Origin: an uncultured Leucobacter sp.
Lineage (GTDB): Bacteria; Actinomycetota; Actinomycetes; Actinomycetales; Microbacteriaceae
Assembly (NCBI GenBank): GCA_937872275.1
Contig: CALMSE010000079.1
Span: forward strand, 1-5,491
Direction: 5' to 3'
Length of the DNA stretch: 5,491 bases
The notes under the pieces were generated by a model. The model was not told the origin of the DNA. It ran no database searches and saw only the letters and a program-made list of their open reading frames with translations. The position numbers and the translations under genes are program-made. Of the stretch, positions 1 through 5,491 are shown one piece after another (the first letter of the stretch is position 1; every line of letters starts with the position of its first letter).

Positions 1-335
1 CCCTCATCGGCGCCGAGCACCTCCTCGGCTCCGCCGGTGGCCGTCGCCTCCTCGATGTCCTCCAGCGAGAAGGCCTGGGTCTTCTCGAGATCGAATTCGG
101 CTTCCTCCGCCTGCCGCCGCTCGGCGAGCGCCTGCTCGCGCAGCTCTCGCAACTCGCGGCGCGAACGCGGGGTGCCGTCGGGGTTGAGGGGCGAGATCTC
201 GGGCTCGTCCAACGAGACCGCGGCTCGGGGCTCCTCGACCGGGGCCTCCTCGGCGGAGAGCATGCCGGCCTCGGCCATCTCGCGCAGCCGACGTTCCCGC
301 CGGCTCAGAGGCCGCCCCTCGTCCGATTCACTCAT
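1..335 (-). CDS. Charged hypothetical protein, N-terminal part only
   Basis: The first 111 codons of a gene are visible and remain open to the left edge, so the 3' end is missing. The ATG at 335-333 overlaps the nadD stop as ATGA, which supports a coupled start. The visible part begins [20 protein letters not shown] and is very hydrophilic, dominated by Glu, Arg and Ala, with no membrane segment and probably disordered or helical. A motif is repeated: GRPLSRRE (7-14) and GTPRSRRE (54-61). Each copy leads into a mixed-charge helical stretch ([10 protein letters not shown] and [19 protein letters not shown]). Acidic linkers follow. The family is not recognised. Such regions often precede a membrane domain in actinobacterial proteins, but that part is outside the window. 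The neighbour expected further on is rsfS (ribosome silencing factor), which is also not visible. Confidence 0.75.
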   Translation of the reverse strand, partial: MSESDEGRPLSRRERRLREMAEAGMLSAEEAPVEEPRAAVSLDEPEISPLNPDGTPRSRRELRELREQALAERRQAEEAEFDLEKTQAFSLEDIEEATATGGAEEVLGADE

Positions 336-934
336 GCCTCAACCATTCCATCGGTGTACAGATCGTGCTTGGCGATGTACTGCACCACCCCGTCGGGTAC
401 GAGGTACCACACCGGGTATCCGCGGGCAACGCGGCTGCGGCAGTCGGTCGATGAGATCGCCAGCGCAGGTACTTCCAACAAACTTACATGTTCGCCCGAC
501 AATCCAGAAAGCGACAGCTCGTGCCCCGGCCGGGTCACCGCGATGAAGTGCGCGAGCTCCCAGAGCTCGTCGACGTCCTTCCAGCTGAAGATCTGCTCGA
601 CCGCGTCGGCGCCGGAGATGAAGAACATCTCCGCGTCCGGCAACTGCTCCCGGAGATCGCGCAGGGTGTCGACCGTATAGGTGGGGCCTACCCGGTCGAT
701 GTCCACCCGGCTCACCGTGAACCTCGGATTGGAGGCGGTCGCGATGACCGTCATGAGATAGCGGTGCTCGCTCGGTGAGACGCCCGACTTCTGCCAGGGC
801 TCACCGGTCGGCACGAACACGACTTCGTCGAGTTCGAAACTCTGCGCGACCTCGCTCGCGGCGACGAGGTGACCATGGTGGATCGGATCGAAGGTGCCGC
901 CCATCACCCCGATGCGGCGCCGTGCTGACGCCAT
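332..934 (-). CDS. nadD: Nicotinate-mononucleotide adenylyltransferase
   Basis: NadD transfers AMP from ATP to nicotinate mononucleotide to form deamido-NAD, the penultimate step of NAD synthesis in the cytoplasm. The 200-residue protein has the nucleotidyltransferase signature [12 protein letters not shown] (residues 12-23, the (T/H)xGH-type ATP-binding motif) and the second motif ISSTDCR (160-166). The body is typical of the actinobacterial enzyme: [46 protein letters not shown] and [12 protein letters not shown]. Cys in ISSTDCR, where many other bacteria have Ile, is usual for actinobacterial NadD. The ATG at 934 follows the upstream stop by 3 nt and has no clear Shine-Dalgarno site, which suggests translational coupling. 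A second Met at residue 11 would remove the first beta strand and is less likely. Its TGA overlaps the next start as ATGA. Confidence 0.96.
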   Translation of the reverse strand: MASARRRIGVMGGTFDPIHHGHLVAASEVAQSFELDEVVFVPTGEPWQKSGVSPSEHRYLMTVIATASNPRFTVSRVDIDRVGPTYTVDTLRDLREQLPDAEMFFISGADAVEQIFSWKDVDELWELAHFIAVTRPGHELSLSGLSGEHVSLLEVPALAISSTDCRSRVARGYPVWYLVPDGVVQYIAKHDLYTDGMVEA

Positions 935-937
935 GGA

Positions 938-1156
938 TCAGTGGTGCGAGGCTGCTTCGCCGTGCTCGCGCGCATAGGCCTCGGCCTTCTCGGCGTGGCG
1001 GTTGGCGACGTCGCGGAAGCTGAACGTCACGATCGCGAGCGCGGTGAAGAGCACGAAGATGATGACGCCGAACACCGGAGCCGGGAACCAGAGCTCGTTG
1101 ACGACGTGCCCGTGGCCCTCTTCGGCGGCAACGGCGATGGTGGCGAGAACAGACAT
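938..1156 (-). CDS. Uncharacterised small single-pass membrane protein
   Basis: This is a 72-residue protein of unknown function, starting at the ATG with a well-spaced AGGGA site. The N-terminal part (1-25) is short, with a HGH motif at 15-17 and ELWFPAP before the membrane segment. A strongly hydrophobic helix spans about residues 27-47 (PVFGVIIFVLFTALAIVTF). It is followed by the polar, helical SFRDVANRHAEKAEAYAREHGEAASHH tail, rich in His, Glu and Ala. The Arg/Lys residues just after the helix suggest that the C-terminus is cytoplasmic. Proteins of this layout (aromatic/Pro motif, one helix, then a (S/T)(F/Y)R(D/N)V(A/S)N(R/K)H-type motif) are, from memory, a recurrent hypothetical family next to nadD in Micrococcales. 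I cannot assign a function. It ends 3 nt before nadD, so the two are probably co-translated. Confidence 0.8.
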   Translation of the reverse strand: MSVLATIAVAAEEGHGHVVNELWFPAPVFGVIIFVLFTALAIVTFSFRDVANRHAEKAEAYAREHGEAASHH

Positions 1157-1162
1157 CGGGTT

Positions 1163-1167
1163 TCCCT
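1163..1167 (-). promoter_or_regulatory. Shine-Dalgarno site that fixes the small-gene start
   Basis: AGGGA lies 6 nt upstream of the ATG at 1156-1154. An upstream in-frame TTG at 1171 would add five residues (MQGNP). It would place this ribosome binding site inside the coding sequence and has no good site of its own, so the ATG is preferred. Confidence 0.7.
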
Positions 1168-1184
1168 GCAATCCTGTCGGTGGG

Positions 1185-1197
1185 TTGAACGGTTCAA
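1185..1197. promoter_or_regulatory. 13-bp perfect palindrome, possible operator
   Basis: TTGAAC and GTTCAA are perfect inverted arms of 6 bp around a single central base. The site abuts the -10-like TAGACT, sharing its last base, and covers the expected transcription start. That is where a repressor would act. The AT-richness of the arms stands out in this GC-rich sequence. The bound protein, if any, is unknown. The arms are short, so chance is not excluded. Confidence 0.35.
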
Positions 1198-1202
1198 GTC
1201 TA
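1197..1202 (-). promoter_or_regulatory. Putative -10 element upstream of the small membrane gene
   Basis: TAGACT on the minus strand matches the TANNNT -10 pattern and lies in the 84-bp gap between proA and the small membrane protein gene. Transcription would start near 1190, leaving a leader of about 34 nt before the ATG at 1156. There is no good -35 hexamer 16-18 nt upstream. The same TAGACT hexamer also occurs before proA. If active, it would make the small gene, nadD and the following hypothetical gene a transcription unit separate from proBA. Confidence 0.45.
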
Positions 1203-1220
1203 GCGGGTTCGCGGCATCCG

Positions 1221-1238
1221 GCCGCGCAGGCCCGCGGC
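1221..1238 (-). other. GC-rich hairpin just after proA
   Basis: Two 6-base arms, GCCGCG and CGCGGC, surround a 6-base loop immediately downstream of the proA stop codon. No T-run follows, so it does not look like a standard intrinsic terminator. In DNA this GC-rich such a stem can arise by chance. It could act as a weak terminator or a 3'-end barrier separating proBA from the downstream genes. Confidence 0.25.
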
Positions 1239-1240
1239 GG

Positions 1241-2491
1241 CTAGCGGATCTGGCCGCTGCCGCGCACGAGCCACTTCGTGCTGGTCAGCTCCTGCAGCCC
1301 CATCGGCCCGCGCGCGTGCAGCTTCTGCGTCGAGATGCCCACCTCGGCGCCGAATCCGAACTCGCCGCCGTCGGTGAAGCGGGTCGACGCGTTCACCATC
1401 ACCACCGCCGAGTCCACCTCGGCGAGGAAGCGCTGCGCGTTCTCGTAGTCCTCGGTGACGATCGCCTCGGTGTGATGGGTGCTGTAGCGCTCGATGTGCT
1501 CGATGGCTTCGTCGATCGAGTCGACGATCCTCACCCCCATCTCGAGCGCGAGATGCTCGGTCGACCACACCTCGTCCCCTGCGGAGCCGAGGCCCGGCAC
1601 GATCGCCCGGGCGCTCTCGTCGCCGTGCAGCACGACGCTCGCGTCGATCAGCTCCCCCGCGAGCCGCGGAAGCAGCCGCTCCGCGGCGTCCCGGTGCACG
1701 AGCAGCGTCTCGGCGGCGTTGCACACGCTCGGCCGGTGCGTCTTCGCGTTCTTCACGATCGCGGCGGCCTTCTCCTCGTCGGCGCTGGCGTCGACGAAGA
1801 CGTGCACGATGCCCGCGCCCGTCTCGATCACGGGCACGGTCGATTCGTTCACGACCGTCGAGATGAGGCCGGCGGATCCGCGCGGGATCAGCACGTCGAC
1901 GTAGCCCCGCGCGCGCATCAGGCGGGTCGCGCCCTCGCGCCCGAACTCGTCGACCGTCTGCACGGCCTCGCCGTTCAGCCCGACGCTCGAGATCGCCTGC
2001 TGGATCACCCCGACGAGCACGCGGTTGGAGCTCTCGGCCGCGGTGCCGCCGCGCAGCACCGCGCCGTTGCCGCTCTTGAGCGCGAGAGCCGCGATGTCGA
2101 CCGTGACGTTCGGGCGGGCCTCGTAGATGGCCCCGACCACGCCGAATGGCACGCGCACCTGCGAGATCTGGATGCCGTTCGCGAGGGTGCTGCCGCGCAC
2201 GAGCTGGCCTACGGGGTCGGGCAGCGCGATCACCTCGCGCACCGCGGCCGCGAGGCCTCGCAGGCGCGCCTCGTCGAGCAGCAGGCGATCCAGCAGACCC
2301 TCGGCCATGCCGGAGTCGCGGCCGCGCTGCAGGTCTTCGGCGTTGGCCTCGACGATCTGCGCGATGGCGGCCTCGATGGCATCGGCGATCGCGGCGAGGG
2401 CCTCGTTCTTCTGCGCCGTCGTGACGGTGGCCAGGCTGCGGGCGGCCGAGCGGGCGCGCTGCAGGCGGTCGAGGAAGGGATCGGTGCTCAT
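1241..2491 (-). CDS. proA: Gamma-glutamyl phosphate reductase
   Basis: ProA is the NADPH-dependent reductase that converts glutamyl 5-phosphate to glutamate 5-semialdehyde, the second step of proline synthesis. The 416-residue length is normal. Family motifs run in order: RVPFGVVGAIYEARPNVTVD (113-132), ALKSGNGAVLRGG (137-149), PVIETGAGIVHVFVD (220-234), RPSVCNAAETLLV (253-265) with the catalytic cysteine at Cys257, and the C-terminal FTDGGEFGFGAEVGISTQK (372-390) with HARGPMGL. The N-terminus aligns by eye with other ProA proteins from the first residues, which supports the ATG at 2491. That ATG is 9 nt after the proB stop and has only a contacting AGGGG as a ribosome binding site. ProB and ProA work together because glutamyl phosphate is labile. 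The gene ends in TAG. Confidence 0.97.
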   Translation of the reverse strand: MSTDPFLDRLQRARSAARSLATVTTAQKNEALAAIADAIEAAIAQIVEANAEDLQRGRDSGMAEGLLDRLLLDEARLRGLAAAVREVIALPDPVGQLVRGSTLANGIQISQVRVPFGVVGAIYEARPNVTVDIAALALKSGNGAVLRGGTAAESSNRVLVGVIQQAISSVGLNGEAVQTVDEFGREGATRLMRARGYVDVLIPRGSAGLISTVVNESTVPVIETGAGIVHVFVDASADEEKAAAIVKNAKTHRPSVCNAAETLLVHRDAAERLLPRLAGELIDASVVLHGDESARAIVPGLGSAGDEVWSTEHLALEMGVRIVDSIDEAIEHIERYSTHHTEAIVTEDYENAQRFLAEVDSAVVMVNASTRFTDGGEFGFGAEVGISTQKLHARGPMGLQELTSTKWLVRGSGQIR

Positions 2492-2497
2492 CCCCTC

Positions 2498-2503
2498 AGT
2501 CTA
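2498..2503 (-). promoter_or_regulatory. TAGACT -10-like element directly before proA
   Basis: The minus strand reads TAGACT, then GAGGGG, then the proA ATG. TAGACT fits the actinobacterial -10 pattern TANNNT and lies six bases before the ATG, a spacing that would place the transcript start at or next to the A of the start codon. Its first three bases are the proB stop codon. No recognisable -35 hexamer is present. The AGGGG that touches the ATG has no spacer and should be a poor Shine-Dalgarno site. This may be an internal leaderless promoter for proA, or chance sequence between two coupled genes. Confidence 0.4.
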
Positions 2504-3301
2504 CCGGGGCGCCGCCGCTCTGGGCGCGGGCTCGAAGACCGTGCCGTGATCCGCCCCGTCGAGCAGTTCCGCCAGCAGCCGCGTCTCGGTGAGCAGCACC
2601 CCGGTGCCGGCCTCCGCGGCGAGCCGCGCCGCGGCGACCTTCGTGGCCGCACCGCCGGTGCCCCAGCCCGACCGGGTCTCTCCGATCTCGACGCCCGCGA
2701 GGTCGTCGCCGTAGGGCACCCGCTCGATGCGCCGCGCACCGGGCATCGCCGGCGGAGCCGTGTAGAGGGCGTCGACATCGCTCAGCAGCACCAGGCGATC
2801 TGCCCGCACGAGCCTGGCGACGAGCGCCGCCAGCCGGTCGTTGTCGCCGAAGCGGATCTCGTGGGTGGCGACGGTGTCGTTCTCGTTGATGATCGGCAGC
2901 GTGCCGAGGGCGAGCAGCCGCTCGATCGCGCGCTTCGCATTGCCCCGGTGAGTCGGGTTCTCCATGTCGTGCGCGGTGAGCAGCACCTGGCCCGCGACGA
3001 TCTCGTGGGCGCCGAGGGCGCGCTGATAGCGGTTGACGAGGATGTTCTGGCCGACGGCCGCGGCGGCCTGCTGCGTGGCGAGGTCGTCGGGCCGGGCGTC
3101 GAGCTTCAGGAAGGGAACGCCCGTGGCGATCGCCCCGCTCGAGACGAGGATCACCTCGCAGCCGGCGGCGTGCAGCCGTGCCAGCTGATCGACGAGCGCG
3201 GGGATCTGCGCCGCGTTGTCGCCGCTGACCGACGAGGAACCGACCTTCACGACGACGCGCTCGCCGGCGAATCGCGGAGCCCGCTGCTGCACCTCGCTCA
3301 C
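2501..3301 (-). CDS. proB: Glutamate 5-kinase, short form without PUA domain
   Basis: ProB catalyses ATP-dependent phosphorylation of L-glutamate to glutamyl 5-phosphate, the committed step of proline synthesis in the cytoplasm. The chosen start is the GTG at 3301-3299, which overlaps the obgE TGA as GTGA and gives 266 residues beginning [14 protein letters not shown] lies 9 nt upstream. Longer in-frame versions would run inside obgE and have no family similarity. Amino-acid kinase motifs are [12 protein letters not shown] (17-27), [11 protein letters not shown] (51-61), [21 protein letters not shown] (138-158), [10 protein letters not shown] (172-181) and [10 protein letters not shown] (212-221). 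The protein ends about 12 residues after GTVFEP, where E. coli-type enzymes continue into a roughly 100-residue PUA domain. Only 9 bp separate its stop from proA, so no detached PUA fragment is present. The usual GTGGM reads GTGGA here. Confidence 0.94.
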   Translation of the reverse strand: MSEVQQRAPRFAGERVVVKVGSSSVSGDNAAQIPALVDQLARLHAAGCEVILVSSGAIATGVPFLKLDARPDDLATQQAAAAVGQNILVNRYQRALGAHEIVAGQVLLTAHDMENPTHRGNAKRAIERLLALGTLPIINENDTVATHEIRFGDNDRLAALVARLVRADRLVLLSDVDALYTAPPAMPGARRIERVPYGDDLAGVEIGETRSGWGTGGAATKVAAARLAAEAGTGVLLTETRLLAELLDGADHGTVFEPAPRAAAPR

Positions 3302-4803
3302 TGCTCTTCGCTCCACATCCCGGCCTCGCGCTCGCGCTGGAGCTCCGCACGGGCCTCGGCCTTCGCGTCCATGAGGTCGTGGTACTCCACGCGCCGCTCC
3401 TTGTTCGTGCGCCGGCCGCTCTGGTCGAGGCGCAGGTCGGAGCCGCGCGCACCCATCTGCACCTCGGCGGCGCTCGTGACGGTGGGCTCCCAGTCGAAGA
3501 CGACCCCGTTGCCCGGGCCGATCACCACGGCCGAGCCGGCGGTGGCCCCGGCCTTCACGAGCGCGTCCTCGATGCCGATCTTCTGCAGCCGGTCGGCGAG
3601 ATACCCGACCGCCTCGTCGTTGGCGAAGTCGGTCTGCGCGACCCATCGCTCCGGCTTCTCGCCCAGCACCCGGTACAGCGTGCCGTAGGTGCCGCCCTCG
3701 GTGACGACGCGGAACCCGCCGTCGTCGACGGCTTTGGGCCGCAGCACGATGCGCGGCCGCTCCTCCTCGGCGGCGATGGCCTCGGCGCGCGCGGTCTCGA
3801 CGAGCTCGGCCAGCGCGAAGCTCAGCTCGCGCAGTCCGCGGTGCGAGACGGTCGAGATCTCGAACACCCGATACCCGAGGGATTCGAGCTCGGGGCGCAC
3901 GAACGCCGCGAGCTCAGCGGCCTCCGGCACGTCGATCTTGTTGAGCGCGATGAGCTGCGGCCGCTCGAGGAGCGGGACCTGCCCTTCGGGAACCGGGTAG
4001 GCGGCGAGCTCGCGCCGGATGACCTCGAGATCGCTGAGCGGATCGCGGCCCGGTTCGAGGGTGGCGCAGTCGAGCACGTGCAGCAGCGCGCTGCAGCGCT
4101 CCACGTGGCGCAGGAAGTCGAGCCCCAGCCCCCGGCCCTCGCTCGCGCCCTCGATGAGGCCGGGCACGTCGGCGATGGTGAAGCGGTGGTCGGCGACCTG
4201 CACGACGCCGAGGTTCGGGTGCAGCGTGGTGAACGGGTAGTCGGCGATCTTCGGCTTCGCCGCGCTGAGCGCCGCGATGAGACTCGACTTGCCGGCGCTC
4301 GGGTAGCCCACGAGTGCGACGTCCGCGATCGTCTTGAGCTCGAGCGTGATGGAGCCGGCCCATCCCTCGGTGCCGAGCAGCGCGAAGCCCGGGGCCTTGC
4401 GCTTGACGCTCGCGAGCGCGGCGTTGCCGAGCCCCCCGACGCCGCCCTTGGCCGCGATGAAGCGCATGCCCGGCTCGGTGAAGTCGACGAGCGTCTCCCC
4501 CGCCTCGTTCTTCACCACGGTGCCGATGGGGACCGGCAGCACCAGTTCGGCGCCCGCCGTTCCGGAGCGGAAGTCGCCCATGCCGAATCCGCCGTTCTCG
4601 GCGGTGCGGTGCGGGCGGCGGTGATAGTCGAGCAGCGTCGTGACCTGGGGGTCGGCGACCAGCACGATGTCGCCGCCGTGACCGCCCTGCCCTCCGTCCG
4701 GGCCCGCGAGCGGCTTGAACTTCTCGCGCTTGATCGACACGCAGCCGTTGCCGCCGCTCCCGGCCTGCAGGTGCAGCTGCACCTGATCGACGAACGTCAC
4801 CAT
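3298..4803 (-). CDS. obgE: GTPase Obg/CgtA, ribosome assembly
   Basis: This 501-residue GTPase acts in late 50S subunit assembly and is linked to stringent-response control. The glycine-rich Obg fold is at about residues 1-158 ([20 protein letters not shown], then [13 protein letters not shown]). The G domain follows: G1 [10 protein letters not shown] (166-175), switch [11 protein letters not shown] (188-197), G3 DVPGLIEGA (212-220) and G4 NKID (288-291). A C-terminal OCT domain is at about 350-440 ([16 protein letters not shown]). The last roughly 60 residues form a charged tail ([17 protein letters not shown]) of the kind seen in actinobacterial Obg proteins, which explains the length above the E. 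coli form. The ATG is preceded by GAGAGGGG (4818-4811), 7 nt upstream. Its TGA overlaps the proB GTG, so proB translation is probably coupled to it. Confidence 0.96.
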   Translation of the reverse strand: MVTFVDQVQLHLQAGSGGNGCVSIKREKFKPLAGPDGGQGGHGGDIVLVADPQVTTLLDYHRRPHRTAENGGFGMGDFRSGTAGAELVLPVPIGTVVKNEAGETLVDFTEPGMRFIAAKGGVGGLGNAALASVKRKAPGFALLGTEGWAGSITLELKTIADVALVGYPSAGKSSLIAALSAAKPKIADYPFTTLHPNLGVVQVADHRFTIADVPGLIEGASEGRGLGLDFLRHVERCSALLHVLDCATLEPGRDPLSDLEVIRRELAAYPVPEGQVPLLERPQLIALNKIDVPEAAELAAFVRPELESLGYRVFEISTVSHRGLRELSFALAELVETARAEAIAAEEERPRIVLRPKAVDDGGFRVVTEGGTYGTLYRVLGEKPERWVAQTDFANDEAVGYLADRLQKIGIEDALVKAGATAGSAVVIGPGNGVVFDWEPTVTSAAEVQMGARGSDLRLDQSGRRTNKERRVEYHDLMDAKAEARAELQREREAGMWSEEQ

Positions 4804-4847
4804 GCCGCTACCCCTCTCATCTCGCGAAAATCTCTCCCGTAAACGGC

Positions 4848-4870
4848 AAAGGGCGAGCCGAAGCCCGCCC
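4848..4870 (-). terminator. Hairpin with UUCG tetraloop after rpmA
   Basis: On the minus strand, arms GGGCGGGC (4870-4863) and GCTCGCCC (4858-4851) form an 8-bp stem with one G-U pair. They enclose a TTCG loop closed by C-G, the very stable cUUCGg tetraloop. Only three T residues (4850-4848) follow directly, and a second TTT lies a few bases further on. It begins 17 nt after the rpmA stop codon and ends about 45 nt before the obgE start. The shape suggests a partial intrinsic terminator or an mRNA 3'-end stabiliser separating the r-protein genes from obgE. The short U-run argues against full termination. Confidence 0.6.
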
Positions 4871-4887
4871 CGCCGAACCGATAGCCC

Positions 4888-5142
4888 TCAGGCTGCGGTG
4901 ACGATGTTGACGACCTTGCGGCCGCCCTTGTTGCCGAACTCGACGGCGCCCGCCGCCAGGGCGAACAGCGTGTCGTCTCCGCCGCGGCCCACGTTGGCGC
5001 CGGGGTGGAAGTGAGTGCCGCGCTGACGCACGATGATCTCGCCGGCATTCACCTGCTGGCCGCCGAAGCGCTTGACGCCGAGGCGCTGCGCGTTGGAGTC
5101 GCGGCCGTTGCGGGTCGAGCTCGCGCCCTTCTTATGTGCCAT
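4888..5142 (-). CDS. rpmA: 50S ribosomal protein L27
   Basis: This 84-residue protein is a large-subunit protein whose N-terminal tail reaches the peptidyl transferase centre. It begins [16 protein letters not shown] and continues through [11 protein letters not shown] and the [20 protein letters not shown] core (about residues 42-61), all standard L27 sequence. There is no N-terminal extension of the kind removed by the Prp protease in Firmicutes, so the functional AHKK tail follows the initiator Met directly. The ATG is preceded by a strong Shine-Dalgarno site, GAGGAG at 5156-5151, 8 nt upstream. The gene lies 33 bp after rplU and 84 bp before obgE. Co-transcription with rplU is expected. 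Confidence 0.97.
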   Translation of the reverse strand: MAHKKGASSTRNGRDSNAQRLGVKRFGGQQVNAGEIIVRQRGTHFHPGANVGRGGDDTLFALAAGAVEFGNKGGRKVVNIVTAA

Positions 5143-5175
5143 CTGTCTGTCTCCTCGAGTGCGTGACGGTGCCGG

Positions 5176-5484
5176 TTACTTGATGCCGGTGATCTTGATG
5201 CGGGTCAGGTCCTGACGGTGACCCTGGCGCTTCTTGTAGCCGGTCTTGTTCTTGTACTTCTGGATCACGATCTTCGGACCGCGCACGTCTTCCAGCACCT
5301 CGGCCGTGACCTTCACCTTTGCGAGCGCCGCGGCATCGGTGGTGACGGCGTCGCCATCGACCAGCAGCACCGCGGGAAGGTCGAGCTTGCCCTTGTCATC
5401 GCCCGAAATCCGGTTGACGGTGAGGATCGAACCGACCTCGACCTTCTCCTGACGGCCGCTTGTGCGCACTACTGCGTAAACCAC
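5176..5484 (-). CDS. rplU: 50S ribosomal protein L21
   Basis: This 102-residue protein is a structural component of the large ribosomal subunit that binds 23S rRNA. The N-terminus [17 protein letters not shown] (residues 2-18) is the usual L21 opening. The C-terminal L21 signature is clear at about residues 73-98, with [16 protein letters not shown] followed by the TRIKIT strand. The length is normal for the family. The start is a GTG at 5484-5482, chosen because L21 proteins normally begin one or two residues before the conserved YA(V/I)V. Only 7 bases lie upstream inside the window, so its ribosome binding site and promoter cannot be seen. It is the first visible gene of the block and is followed 33 bp later by rpmA, the near-universal L21-L27 pairing. 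It ends in TAA. Confidence 0.97.
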   Translation of the reverse strand: MVYAVVRTSGRQEKVEVGSILTVNRISGDDKGKLDLPAVLLVDGDAVTTDAAALAKVKVTAEVLEDVRGPKIVIQKYKNKTGYKKRQGHRQDLTRIKITGIK

Positions 5485-5491
5485 TTGTCTA

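Noticed and set aside
37..546. A 169-codon plus-strand open frame opposite the hypothetical gene and nadD
   Set aside because: It is Ser/Arg-rich antisense composition, opposite a conserved enzyme, with no domain.
938..1171. TTG start for the small membrane protein, adding MQGNP
   Set aside because: The AGGGA ribosome binding site would fall inside the coding sequence. The ATG at 1156 is correctly spaced from it.
2501..3646. A longer proB with a 115-residue N-terminal extension
   Set aside because: The extension lies inside obgE in another frame and is Arg/Gly-rich with no similarity to ProB. The GTG at 3301 gives the correct family N-terminus.
941..3688. A 915-codon open frame on the plus strand, opposite proA, proB and part of obgE
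   Set aside because: It is antisense to three well-supported genes and composed largely of Arg, Ala, Gly, Asp and His. It has no recognisable domain. In high-GC genes the strong G/C third-base bias removes stop codons from an antisense frame, so long shadows are expected.
3379..4842. A 487-codon open frame on the plus strand opposite obgE
   Set aside because: It is an antisense shadow of the clearly conserved obgE with biased composition and no family features.
4797..5048. An 83-codon minus-strand open frame bridging rpmA and obgE
   Set aside because: It overlaps rpmA in another frame, is Ser/Arg/Ala-rich, and has no sign of coding function.
5486..5491. TAGACA as a -10 element for rplU
   Set aside because: It is one base from the GTG start, so transcription would begin inside the gene. 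The real promoter must lie outside the window.

Overview
The window is high-GC DNA from an actinobacterium. Gene content, gene order and protein signatures point to the order Micrococcales, probably a Microbacteriaceae-like genus. That placement rests on recalled family features, not on a search. All credible genes lie on the minus strand, so the operon reads from right to left in these coordinates.

Reading in the direction of transcription: rplU (50S protein L21, 5176-5484), rpmA (50S protein L27, 4888-5142), an 84-bp gap with a strong UUCG-loop hairpin, obgE (Obg ribosome-assembly GTPase, 3298-4803), proB (glutamate 5-kinase, 2501-3301), proA (glutamyl-5-phosphate reductase, 1241-2491), an 84-bp gap with a promoter-like element and a 13-bp palindrome, an uncharacterised 72-residue single-pass membrane protein (938-1156), nadD (nicotinate-mononucleotide adenylyltransferase, 332-934), and the first 111 codons of a charged hypothetical protein (1-335) that runs off the left edge.

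This is the common actinobacterial housekeeping block that links ribosome biogenesis (L21, L27, Obg), the first two steps of proline synthesis (ProB, ProA) and NAD synthesis (NadD). Genes are tightly packed. obgE/proB overlap as GTGA and nadD/hypothetical overlap as ATGA. proB/proA are 9 nt apart, and the small membrane gene and nadD are 3 nt apart. Translational coupling is therefore likely along much of the block. The two longer gaps, after rpmA and after proA, are the likely places where transcription is adjusted.

No mobile element, CRISPR array, tRNA or rRNA is visible, and the plus strand carries no credible gene. I found no clear novel system. The points most worth a second look are the uncharacterised small membrane protein, the palindrome over its predicted promoter, a TAGACT element exactly six bases before the proA ATG (possible leaderless start), the short ProB that lacks a PUA domain, and the hairpin between rpmA and obgE.
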